Positions 37,259 to 45,673 of a stretch of 64,000 nt of DNA are shown in pieces. This stretch comes from Runella sp. CRIBMP (lineage in GTDB: Bacteria; Bacteroidota; Bacteroidia; Cytophagales; Spirosomataceae), in assembly GCF_009905605.1 (NCBI RefSeq), contig NZ_JAAAKZ010000001.1:1-64000 (forward strand). The letters run 5' to 3'. The stretch's first letter is position 1, and each line of letters begins with the position of its first letter. Both the position numbers and the translations under genes were made by a program. Below the pieces are notes generated by a model. That model saw nothing but the letters and a program-made list of their open reading frames with translations, was not told the origin of the DNA and ran no database searches.

Positions 37259-38190
37259 TATTTACCGTTTGTACGGCAGAACATTACCCCTTTGCGCAGG
37301 CGTTGGCTGATAGCCTTCCGAAGGAATTGACTTTTAAGGTGGGGATGGTAGGAGAGGTGGCGGCGGGTGAGTTGGATGTGGTTCAATTTCGAGAATTACC
37401 GTTTGAGGTGATTCCTGAAATGCACCAACGATACGATAAACCCGCGCTTTTGGCCGCGGCAAAGCCTTTTTTTGCGCGTTATTTCTTGCAACAAAACGGC
37501 ATTGAAAACGTCATTTATTTTGACCCCACCACGTTCATTTTCGGTGGTTTTGACGATATTCTCCAAAAATCAACCACTTATGATATTGTTCTGACGCCCC
37601 GGTTGACCCGCAAGTTTGGGAAATCGACCTACGGAGACGAGAAAATGTTTCTCAATACGGGAATGTACGACAACGGTTTTTTTGCCGTACGTAAAAGCCA
37701 AAATACGTTTCATTTCTTGGAGTGGTGGCAGCAGCGACTCACCGACAGAGCCTATCTGGACCTATGCAATGGCATGAATCATGACCAACTTTGGTTGAAT
37801 TATGTCCCCATACTTTTCGAGAACAACTGCATTTATAAGAATATTGGTTGGAATGTAGGTATGCAAAATTTACACGAACGCGTGCTCACTTTCAAAGACA
37901 ATAAATGGGTTGTTAATCTAAGTGAACCCTTGTTGTTTTTCAATTTTAAAGAATGTCTGGAAGAAGGAACAGAGGTAAAAAAAATGATAAAAGACTCGGG
38001 GGCAACTAAGTTGCTGAGCGGGTATAAAGAAAGGCTTAAGCAATATACAGCTGTTATACCGCCCGTATTTTCATTACGAAAATCACTTCATTCGCCAGAT
38101 TCTGCCTTCAGAAAAGGGTTAAAGGATACGCTGAGAACAATTGTGGATACGATTACTTATTTTCCGATTTACCATAAAATAAGTAAATAA
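37240..38190 (+). CDS. GT8-like paralog lacking the metal-binding motif
   Basis: A 316-residue paralog of the preceding protein, aligned through KPFFARYFLQQNGIENVIYFDP, FLNTGMYDNGFFAV, LDLCNGMNHDQLW and NIGWNVGMQNLHER. The D-x-D is changed to DPT and the C-terminal His position reads FFNFKE, so both expected metal ligands are missing. The start overlaps the previous gene by 19 bases. It may be a non-catalytic partner, a metal-independent enzyme or one with a shifted motif. Codon use looks ordinary and the frame is intact, so it is probably functional. Confidence 0.78.
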   Translation: MAGKTLIFTVCTAEHYPFAQALADSLPKELTFKVGMVGEVAAGELDVVQFRELPFEVIPEMHQRYDKPALLAAAKPFFARYFLQQNGIENVIYFDPTTFIFGGFDDILQKSTTYDIVLTPRLTRKFGKSTYGDEKMFLNTGMYDNGFFAVRKSQNTFHFLEWWQQRLTDRAYLDLCNGMNHDQLWLNYVPILFENNCIYKNIGWNVGMQNLHERVLTFKDNKWVVNLSEPLLFFNFKECLEEGTEVKKMIKDSGATKLLSGYKERLKQYTAVIPPVFSLRKSLHSPDSAFRKGLKDTLRTIVDTITYFPIYHKISK

Positions 38191-38212
38191 CCATTCAGAT
38201 AGAGTTTTTTTG

Positions 38213-38220
38213 TACTTTTG
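38213..38220 (+). promoter_or_regulatory. Candidate -7 box before the GT4 gene at 38272
   Basis: TACTTTTG matches TAnnTTTG and lies 51 bases before ATG 38272. It covers the TTG that would start the longest frame, which argues for the ATG as the true start. The -33 element is not clear. Confidence 0.45.
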
Positions 38221-38271
38221 CGGGAAATAACCGCAAATAGCGGCCGATTTATTATCTTTAATGAGTGCTGC

Positions 38272-39387
38272 ATGAAAGTTCTTTATGACCACCAGACCTT
38301 TACCGGCACCCAGTATGGCGGTATTTCCCGGTATTTTTATGAGCTGATGAATGCGTTTGCGGGATGCTCGGACATTGAATTCGAACTTGCATTAAAATTT
38401 TCAAATAATGAATACCTTCGGGATGTAAACTACTCACATCCTGTTCGTTATCAGCAATTTGCCAATAATCCCCGCGTCAATCAATTATTTTCACGGCTCA
38501 ATCGCCTATATAGTTCTACAAAGCTGAGTCTGGGAAATTTCGATATTTTTCATCCTACTTACTATCATTCTTACTTTTTGGATAAGGTAGGGAAAAAGCC
38601 AATGGTGCTGACTTTTCATGATGTATTGAGTGAAAAATACGGAAAAATGTTTCCAGTATTGGGCGAAGGCCTTTCGGATTTGAAACAACAATTACTGAAG
38701 CGCGCCGACATCGTTATTTCGGTTTCAGAAGCTACCAAACGGGGTATTTTGGAGTATTTTGACGTCGATGAAACCAAAATAAAAGTGGTTCCTTTGGGTA
38801 ATTATCTTGATAAACCCGCGCTTATCGGACAAAAAACACTAACGCTGCCTGAGCGTTATGTTTTGTTTGTCGGTAAACGAGATTATTACAAAAACTTCGA
38901 TACTTTTTTGGCTTCTATGGCGCCTATTCTGCTCAAAGACAAAGATTTGCATCTGGTTTGTGCGGGTGGTGGAAAATTTTCGAACGAAGAAATTCGCTCA
39001 ATAAACGAAGCGGGAGTGGAGAAGCAAGTACTTTATCACCCTATTTTTGATGATACTACGCTGGTTCAGTTGTACGAGCGGGCGCTGTTATTTGTGTTTC
39101 CGTCGTTGATGGAAGGTTTCGGTTTACCCGTTTTGGAAGCAATGAGTTGTGGCTGCCCAGTGGCGGTGACTGCGGGAACTTCTTTTGATGAAATCGCGGA
39201 CGAAGCTGGCGTTTATTTTGAAGCTGAAAATAAAGATTCTATCAAAGACGCCGTCGAAAAGGTGGTTTATAGTCAAACGCTTCAAGGGCAAATGCGCCAA
39301 CGTGGCTATGAGCGAGTGCCGCTTTTTAAGGCAGAAACAACGGCTAAACAAACGCTAGAAGTATACAAAGAATTGGTAAACGCATGA
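38272..39387 (+). CDS. Family 4 glycosyltransferase (mannosyltransferase-like)
   Basis: The ATG at 38272 (MKVLYDHQTFTGTQYGGISRYFYEL) gives 371 residues. GT-B fold; the acceptor-side GGISRYF motif and donor-side VLFVGKRDYYKNF, FPSLMEGFGLPVLEAMSCGCPVA are classic GT4 features, including the E-x7-E pair. The TGA overlaps the next ATG (ATGA), so it is translationally coupled to the following gene. Confidence 0.92.
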   Translation: MKVLYDHQTFTGTQYGGISRYFYELMNAFAGCSDIEFELALKFSNNEYLRDVNYSHPVRYQQFANNPRVNQLFSRLNRLYSSTKLSLGNFDIFHPTYYHSYFLDKVGKKPMVLTFHDVLSEKYGKMFPVLGEGLSDLKQQLLKRADIVISVSEATKRGILEYFDVDETKIKVVPLGNYLDKPALIGQKTLTLPERYVLFVGKRDYYKNFDTFLASMAPILLKDKDLHLVCAGGGKFSNEEIRSINEAGVEKQVLYHPIFDDTTLVQLYERALLFVFPSLMEGFGLPVLEAMSCGCPVAVTAGTSFDEIADEAGVYFEAENKDSIKDAVEKVVYSQTLQGQMRQRGYERVPLFKAETTAKQTLEVYKELVNA

Positions 39388-40589
39388 TGCAACTCCCAGT
39401 ACGCACCCTTATTTACGACCGAGACATCAGCGGGCATCATTTAGATTACTTGCAGTTTTTGGTAGAATATTTAAAAAAAATGCCTGAAGAAGTTCGGAGC
39501 CAGTTTGTGTTTGTTTTGCACGAAGGGGCTCGTGACCGATTCCGTGCGGATGAATTGCTAGTGCAGTTTCACTACATAGATTCAGAACAATTATCCTCTT
39601 TTTTAGCCCTGACAAGTGTATTGCGAAGGGCGGCGGCCGAAATGCGCTACCTGACCGATTTGATTCATAAATATAAGGTTGAGCGGCTGATTTTTATGCA
39701 CATTGATGCCTTTCAATATGAGCTGGGAAGGACTTCGATAAGTAATATGGGCGTGAAGTTTTCGGGGCTGTTATTTTTACCTTTTCGCAAATATTATGAA
39801 GATGACTCAACCCTGACCGACAAATTGCGCCGGGAATGGCGAGGGTGGCGGAAAGGATGGCAAATGCGATGGATGCTGCGCAATCCACAGCTAGAACGTA
39901 TTTTCTTTCTGAACGATAAACAGGGCGTAGAAGAATATAACGTACGTTTTGGCCCGCGATTTGAGCATTTGCCAGACCCGATTGACGTGGCGCAAATCAC
40001 CACTACATCGGTAGTAGACTTAAAAAGAAAGTACGGCGTAGCGGAGGGCCGCCGAATTTTCTTGATATACGGACATTTATCAGCCCGCAAAAACGTCCCT
40101 ACCATTCTGGCGGCATTGCAGCGATTGACTCACCAAGAGCGTAGCCAACTGAGTATTTTGATTTGTGGAGAGCCTGAAAAAGGCTACGATACTACGCTTT
40201 TTGCGGCTATTAATGAGGCCGAAAAAAAATACCCAGAGGTGTTGTTTATCAAGCATTTTCACTTTTTTGCCCCTGCTGCTACCAATGAAGTCTTTAAAAT
40301 TGCAGATATTGTCTTGGTCCCTTACATCAATTTTTTCAGTTCCAGCAATATTCTGGGCTTGGCGGCTAAATACAGTAAGCCGCTGATTGCCTCTAAACTT
40401 GGGGTAATGGGCGTATTGGTCAGCCAATATCAACTGGGTATAACGGTGGCTCCTCACCGGGCTGAAGCCATTGCCGATGCCATGAGTACTTATTTATCAC
40501 AAAAGAATCCCGTAATTGATGGAAATAAATACCTTCAGGACTACCGTTCGGAGGTATTTTGTCAAAAGTTGCTGTTTTCGAAAGAGTAG
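39384..40589 (+). CDS. Glycosyltransferase, GT4-like
   Basis: A 401-residue GT-B type protein. RTLIYDRDISGHHLDYLQFLVEYL begins the acceptor half; the donor half has IFLIYGHLSARKNVPTILAAL and IVLVPYINFFSSSNILGLAAKYSKPLIASKLGVMG in place of the usual E-x7-E, so the donor site is atypical (S-S-N). It starts with ATGA overlap on the previous gene. The exact family subgroup is uncertain. Confidence 0.75.
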   Translation: MMQLPVRTLIYDRDISGHHLDYLQFLVEYLKKMPEEVRSQFVFVLHEGARDRFRADELLVQFHYIDSEQLSSFLALTSVLRRAAAEMRYLTDLIHKYKVERLIFMHIDAFQYELGRTSISNMGVKFSGLLFLPFRKYYEDDSTLTDKLRREWRGWRKGWQMRWMLRNPQLERIFFLNDKQGVEEYNVRFGPRFEHLPDPIDVAQITTTSVVDLKRKYGVAEGRRIFLIYGHLSARKNVPTILAALQRLTHQERSQLSILICGEPEKGYDTTLFAAINEAEKKYPEVLFIKHFHFFAPAATNEVFKIADIVLVPYINFFSSSNILGLAAKYSKPLIASKLGVMGVLVSQYQLGITVAPHRAEAIADAMSTYLSQKNPVIDGNKYLQDYRSEVFCQKLLFSKE

Positions 40590-40611
40590 TTTTTTGAGAA
40601 AATTAAATTTC

Positions 40612-40655
40612 ACTTTGAAATACAAAGTAAAAAAATCAACTTTGTAACGCAAAGT
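40612..40655. promoter_or_regulatory. Pair of ACTTTG-N5-CAAAGT palindromes, copies 2 and 3
   Basis: ACTTTG-AAATA-CAAAGT at 40612-40628 and ACTTTG-TAACG-CAAAGT at 40639-40655 are both perfect 6-5-6 inverted repeats with centres 27 bases apart. The second ends 21 bases before the acyltransferase ATG. With the copy at 19987 they make a candidate shared operator. No regulator is encoded nearby. Confidence 0.6.
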
Positions 40656-40676
40656 GAATTGTACCTGTAATCAATT

Positions 40677-41696
40677 ATGTCTAATAAGAAACAGCGGTTA
40701 GCTACATTAGATACATTTAGGGGCATTGCAGCGTTGGCGGTTGTTCTTTTCCATCTTACGTTACATCAGGCCGAAGCTCCAGTCCATTTTTCATGGGGCG
40801 TGACCGGAGTTGATTTATTTTTTATTATCAGCGGTTTTGTGATTTACATGACGCTCAATAAAACCACCCGGGCCGTAGATTTTGTGTTTGCCCGTTTTTC
40901 GAGACTGTATCCAGTGTATTGGGTCGCCGTTACATTGACTGCTGGTTGGATGCTCATCGGAAAATATTGGGGCTACAGTGACATCTCTTGGGGCGATTAC
41001 TTGGCCAATATGACCATGTTTCAGCATTATTTTGGAGTGAGAGACTTGGACGAATCCTACTGGACGCTGATTGTTGAGATGCTTTTTTATGGACTGATGC
41101 TGTTGGCATTTTTGTTCAACAAAGTTAAAAACCTTGAGTGGTACGGGTTTGCGTTGGTCGTTATTCAGGCGATTGTTCATGGGTGGGTCAGTGTTTCGTA
41201 TCCTTCTTTGTATACTTCTATTCGTGAAAGCTTTCCGTTGATTAATCATTTTCAACTTTTTTGGGCGGGTATTCTTTACTATAAAATTTATACTGAAGGT
41301 TACCGATTGCAGCGTGTTGGGGGCATTGTGCTGGCTTATATCCTTACGTTATTCTTATTTGAAAAAACGGGGCGGAGCAATTTGTTTTTAAGCTGGCCCG
41401 AATATATTGCCGTTAGTACGCTTTATTTTGGGAGTTTCTTTTTGTTCGTAAGCCAACGTTTGGAGTGGATTAATAACCGTATTACGCGGTTTTTGGGAAC
41501 AATTTCGTACAGCCTTTACGTAATTCACCATTATTTTATGAATGGAGTTGTAACTTTACTGCGCGACAAACTAGGCTGGCAATTTATCCCAGCGGCCCTT
41601 GTGGCGTTGATGGGGGCTTTGGTACTAGCGGTGGGGATTACGTATCTGGTCGAAAAACCAGCGTTGAACTATTTACGACTACGTTATCGCTCATAG
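40677..41696 (+). CDS. Acyltransferase-3 family membrane protein
   Basis: A 339-residue integral membrane O-acyltransferase with about 10 helices (OafA/NodX class). The N-terminal motif TFRGIAALAVVLFHLTLHQ holds the catalytic His, and FFIISGFVIYM and FSRLYPVYWVAV are typical. It probably O-acetylates the surface polysaccharide. Two palindromes sit in its promoter region, so it appears to be separately controlled. Confidence 0.9.
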   Translation: MSNKKQRLATLDTFRGIAALAVVLFHLTLHQAEAPVHFSWGVTGVDLFFIISGFVIYMTLNKTTRAVDFVFARFSRLYPVYWVAVTLTAGWMLIGKYWGYSDISWGDYLANMTMFQHYFGVRDLDESYWTLIVEMLFYGLMLLAFLFNKVKNLEWYGFALVVIQAIVHGWVSVSYPSLYTSIRESFPLINHFQLFWAGILYYKIYTEGYRLQRVGGIVLAYILTLFLFEKTGRSNLFLSWPEYIAVSTLYFGSFFLFVSQRLEWINNRITRFLGTISYSLYVIHHYFMNGVVTLLRDKLGWQFIPAALVALMGALVLAVGITYLVEKPALNYLRLRYRS

Positions 41697-41773
41697 AAGG
41701 TTGACTGACTGTATCTTGAGAATGAGTAGAAGACACTATTAAATCAGTGCAAAAATATTTAAAATAATTAATC

Positions 41774-42490
41774 GTGAGTTTAAAACTTAGCATTGTAATT
41801 CCCGCTTATAACGAAGAAAAAACGATTCAAACCGTTTTGAATGCAGTTGCCTCTGTGGAGTTGATTGGTGGTTTTGAGAAAGAGATTATCGTGGTAAACG
41901 ATTGCTCAAAAGATGAGACAGAAGCACAAATTTTTGCCTTCAAGGCAATGAATCCCAGCGTGGAGGTTTCTTATTTTAAGCATGAAGTAAATCAAGGAAA
42001 GGGTGCCGCCTTACATACGGGGATTCGCAAGGCACAGGGCAATTATGTCGTTATTCAGGATGCTGACTTAGAATATGACCCCAAAGAATTTAATATTTTA
42101 TTACAACCCATCGTAGATGGCCACGCCGACGTGGTATATGGTTCACGTTTTATGGGTGGTAAAGCGCACCGAATTTTATTTTTCTGGCATTCAATCGGAA
42201 ACAAAATTCTGACGTTCTTGAGCAATATGTTCAGCAATTTGAATTTGACGGACATGGAAACCTGCTACAAGCTTTTCAGAATTGACTTGATTCAGGGGCT
42301 TGAATTAAACGAGAAACGGTTTGGTTTTGAGCCAGAAGTAACCGCCAAAATTTCGAAAATACCCAACATACGAATCTACGAAGTGGGCGTTTCGTATTAT
42401 GGCCGAACCTATGCAGAAGGCAAGAAAATCAACTGGAAGGATGGCTTTCGGGCTATTTACTGCATTTTTAGATATGGATTATTCAAATAA
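41774..42490 (+). CDS. Polyprenyl-phosphate sugar synthase-like GT2 (DPM1 type)
   Basis: A GTG start (41774) gives 238 residues. GT-A motifs are LSIVIPAYNEEKTIQTVL, VVNDCSKDET, NQGKGAALHTGI and the metal motif IQDADLEYDP; VYGSRFMGG and TDMETCYKLF are characteristic of dolichyl/undecaprenyl-phosphate glucosyl- or mannosyltransferases. It should make the lipid-phosphate donors that the membrane GT-C proteins of the locus need. No membrane helices. Confidence 0.9.
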   Translation: MSLKLSIVIPAYNEEKTIQTVLNAVASVELIGGFEKEIIVVNDCSKDETEAQIFAFKAMNPSVEVSYFKHEVNQGKGAALHTGIRKAQGNYVVIQDADLEYDPKEFNILLQPIVDGHADVVYGSRFMGGKAHRILFFWHSIGNKILTFLSNMFSNLNLTDMETCYKLFRIDLIQGLELNEKRFGFEPEVTAKISKIPNIRIYEVGVSYYGRTYAEGKKINWKDGFRAIYCIFRYGLFK

Positions 42491-42501
42491 GTGACGGAAC
42501 A

Positions 42502-43800
42502 ATGTGGGAGGAATTAAAATACTATCGCCAGGCGCTTGGGATTAACATGCTTTGGAACGCATATCCGATTGTTTTTATCGTTCGGGATGGTTTCGGTATT
42601 GGACCTCAGGGAAGTACGTTTACTATATTGTATTGGGCAGTTGGGTTGGCATTGCTAATGCCTCTGAATATTTTCCGAACTGTATTTTTGCCTAACCAAA
42701 CGCTTTTTGTTTGTTGGTTTAGCTTTTTGGTGTTGGGATGGGTGTATTGGAAATATTACCCTAGTCCGGCGGGTTCGCCAGAAAGACTACGAGAAACATT
42801 GACTTACATCATACCCGTTGTGTTTCTTTTTGCGTCCATGTATTATCCCAATGATAAGGCAAATATTGTGCTGAAAGTCATGGTCTTTTATACACTAGTA
42901 GCGAGTATTGGCCTTCTATACAGTTTGACGAAAGACCCTCACTGGACGTTTGGGGAGCGTGCAGCCATTAAATTTGCGGCCAATACCCAAAATAGTAACC
43001 CCCACGCCTATGCAAATAATGCGTTGTGTTCTATTCTTTCGGCATTGTTGGTGGCAGGACGTACCAAAAACTGGATTTTCAAAATCTGTTATTTCTTAAT
43101 TGCTATTTTTTCCGTTGGAGTCTTAATTCTGGCCCGGACCAACATGAGTTTGATTGGCTTAGGTGTCATGATTCTCATTTATGTTACGTTGCACGGTCGC
43201 GGTATGGTGGTCTCTATATTTAAGCCGCGTGTGTTGGCTATTGCCGCCGTAGTGTACGGAATTGTCGCGTTTTTACTTTCGCAGTTTCAGTTTGCGTCGT
43301 ATGCGCTAGGGGTGTATTTTAACACTTTTATGTCGCGCTTCGGGAGTGTTATTTATACCGTTACTGGCGTTGAAGTAGACCAAAAAACGGCATCAATTGA
43401 CCACTCTTCGGTCAACAGGGTGTATAGTTTTAAATACGTTTTTGAGGTTTTTCTGGGAGAAGGCTCTCTCGGGACTATCCTATTTGGGGAAGGCTACAAA
43501 GCCCAGTTTTTTGATGTGCCCGCCATCGAAGCGCTTGTAAATCAGGGTATATTGGGTTTTATTCTGTTTAATAGTTTCTTTGTGGTAATGGGTTTTACGG
43601 CCCTTCAGCAATTTTTCAGGCCTGCCAACGATTTGTCTTTATTTCTGGCTTATTTTTCAATCATTGTTCTTATTGCTCTGTTCTCGGGAGCACGCCCACA
43701 GGATCTCAGTATGTGGTTGGTGTATGTAATGTTTATCCGTTTTTTTGGCGTTTATTCAACACAAAAAGCCAAAAGTACCTTACAACCTCAACCCGCATAA
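42502..43800 (+). CDS. O-antigen ligase/polymerase-like membrane protein
   Basis: The gene encodes 432 residues with about 11 membrane helices and a larger periplasmic loop (about 290-345, SRFGSVIYTVTGVEVDQKTASIDHSS), the topology of the Wzy_C/O-antigen ligase superfamily. NSNPHAYANNALCS resembles the conserved loop before a helix. Whether it polymerises repeat units or ligates a chain cannot be told from sequence. Starts 11 bases after the previous stop. Confidence 0.7.
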   Translation: MWEELKYYRQALGINMLWNAYPIVFIVRDGFGIGPQGSTFTILYWAVGLALLMPLNIFRTVFLPNQTLFVCWFSFLVLGWVYWKYYPSPAGSPERLRETLTYIIPVVFLFASMYYPNDKANIVLKVMVFYTLVASIGLLYSLTKDPHWTFGERAAIKFAANTQNSNPHAYANNALCSILSALLVAGRTKNWIFKICYFLIAIFSVGVLILARTNMSLIGLGVMILIYVTLHGRGMVVSIFKPRVLAIAAVVYGIVAFLLSQFQFASYALGVYFNTFMSRFGSVIYTVTGVEVDQKTASIDHSSVNRVYSFKYVFEVFLGEGSLGTILFGEGYKAQFFDVPAIEALVNQGILGFILFNSFFVVMGFTALQQFFRPANDLSLFLAYFSIIVLIALFSGARPQDLSMWLVYVMFIRFFGVYSTQKAKSTLQPQPA

Positions 43801-43820
43801 GTTAAGTTTAAGATTGTTTC

Positions 43821-45383
43821 ATGGCTTTGATTGAGAAAATACTTACGCGTCGTTCTTTAGTAATCGGGGTATTGTTGTTGATGACAATGGCTGGGTATTA
43901 CGTTCCCTTGGTGTTGGGAGAAGATCCGGGTTTTGGTCTAGCTGTTTGGAATGATATGCTGAGTACGGGCCAATTCAATACACTTTTAATACCGTCTCCT
44001 GAAAATATTGCTCAAAATCAATCCTTGTTTTTGACGTGGTGGAGCCCTGGTCAGTATATGGTGCCAGGGGCGCTGAGCGAATTGCTGAATATTTCGCCTG
44101 GAATGGCAAGTTTGTGGATAACGCTGGCTTTTTCGGTAGCGGGGTTAATGGGTTGGTATTTTGTATATCAGTGGTTGGAATTTGATAAAACAACCATTGC
44201 GCTCGGGCTATTTTTTATTGCTACTTCTCGGTTATTTACCATCAACTTTCTCAATTATACTGGGGGTGAATTGCTCCTTTTTGGAAGTCAGCCTTGGACT
44301 ATTTGGTGTTTATTAAAATATCGACGCCAACCTTTTGTCCTCTTTAGTGGGCTGTTGGTTTTGTCATTGCTCTCTTTCTTCTTAAAAACGGCTTATACCA
44401 TCGGCTTAGCTGCCTTGTGTGGTTGTGCGGGCATTGCTTTCTTGAATGATTTTAGAAAGCAAAAAAAACTCTTTATACCTGCTTTTTGGACGGCTTTGGC
44501 CATGGGATTGTGCATGGTTTTTTATTTGGCCCTTACTCAGTTGGGATTTATCAACCTCGGAACGAGCCCCATCACGAGTACCAACCAACCGTTTAACATT
44601 TCGTGGACGTCGTTTGAAACCCTTACCTATCCACTTACGCACTGGTTCAGTATTGCCGAAATATACCCTCAGTTACTGAACCGCACGGATTTTCCTGAAT
44701 GGGGGCACAGCCTATATTATTCCCTGATGGCGGTTAGTTTTCTGGGCTTAATATGGGTAATGAAACAATCCGGACATGACGAAGCCCGCTGGCTGTTTTT
44801 AGGTTTTTATCTGGTTTATTGTGGCATATTTTTGTTACTCTACAACAAAGGCGCTGAAATTTCGGTAGAATATCGCCATACCAAAGTGGTGGCTTATTTG
44901 TTTTTGCCGTTGTTGTTGCGGGCGTCGCGTCGGTCGCAGGTTTCTGCTAAATGGGTACTTGGAATATTAATTATTTTGAACAGTGGTTATGGGCTTTCTA
45001 CGTTTATCCTCAAAAAAGTTGAAATTCGCAATGAATCAGCGACGGGAAGCTCAGGTTTTGCATTGAGACATGCCGACGAGCAGGATTTGGCGTTTATCCA
45101 TGCCGTTGACAAACCAGAAAATATCCTCTATTTTACCTCGGGTTCCCTCAACGTAGATGCGCAAAAGGCGCGGAAATTGGTGGGGAGTATTGATCTCAAA
45201 TTTGCCAAAGGGTGTGGTTTTTTGGCCGAAAAATACGACGGGAAAGCGGGTAAAATATACGCGTTTGTGCACGAAGCCTATCAACAAATTCCGACCAATC
45301 CCACGTTAGAAAATCAGTTTCCAGCTTATCGGTTTAGATTGGTGAGGCAAACTAAAAAATTTAAAATCTATGAAGGAATATAA
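43821..45383 (+). CDS. Polytopic membrane protein of unknown family (GT-C-like)
   Basis: A 520-residue product with about 10-11 membrane helices and a soluble C-terminal domain of about 110 residues. An early periplasmic loop GEDPGFGLAVWNDMLSTGQFNTLL holds acidic residues where GT-C enzymes have their catalytic Asp. Family not recognised; a lipid-sugar-dependent glycosyltransferase is plausible from topology and from its place 20 bases after the ligase-like gene. Confidence 0.55.
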   Translation: MALIEKILTRRSLVIGVLLLMTMAGYYVPLVLGEDPGFGLAVWNDMLSTGQFNTLLIPSPENIAQNQSLFLTWWSPGQYMVPGALSELLNISPGMASLWITLAFSVAGLMGWYFVYQWLEFDKTTIALGLFFIATSRLFTINFLNYTGGELLLFGSQPWTIWCLLKYRRQPFVLFSGLLVLSLLSFFLKTAYTIGLAALCGCAGIAFLNDFRKQKKLFIPAFWTALAMGLCMVFYLALTQLGFINLGTSPITSTNQPFNISWTSFETLTYPLTHWFSIAEIYPQLLNRTDFPEWGHSLYYSLMAVSFLGLIWVMKQSGHDEARWLFLGFYLVYCGIFLLLYNKGAEISVEYRHTKVVAYLFLPLLLRASRRSQVSAKWVLGILIILNSGYGLSTFILKKVEIRNESATGSSGFALRHADEQDLAFIHAVDKPENILYFTSGSLNVDAQKARKLVGSIDLKFAKGCGFLAEKYDGKAGKIYAFVHEAYQQIPTNPTLENQFPAYRFRLVRQTKKFKIYEGI

Positions 45384-45673
45384 TTTGCGTTTATGTATGT
45401 CGATTTGTGCTTAATAAAATTCGTATTGGTGGGCGTAAAATAGGTCATCATTGTTTTAAACATGATATACAGAGGGCTCTATTATTTTTGCTTCGGTAGT
45501 ATTAGATGACCCAGTAAAGCAAAAAACTGAATTGTAGAAACCTTCCTTAGATAACATAGTGCTCCCATTATCGTTAATTTAAGAAGAATCCTGTACTGCG
45601 ATTTCTACCTGCATGCTTACCCTCTTTGAGACTTCGTAAGAATTTTTACTCATTTTTGAAAAGAACTGGAAGC
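45384..45673. other. Intergenic region with one candidate promoter
   Basis: These 290 bases have no gene. TATTTTTG at 45483-45490 matches the TAnnTTTG -7 consensus, but its -33 region is weak and a leader of about 180 bases would result. No terminator with a T run was found after 45383. Confidence 0.45.
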
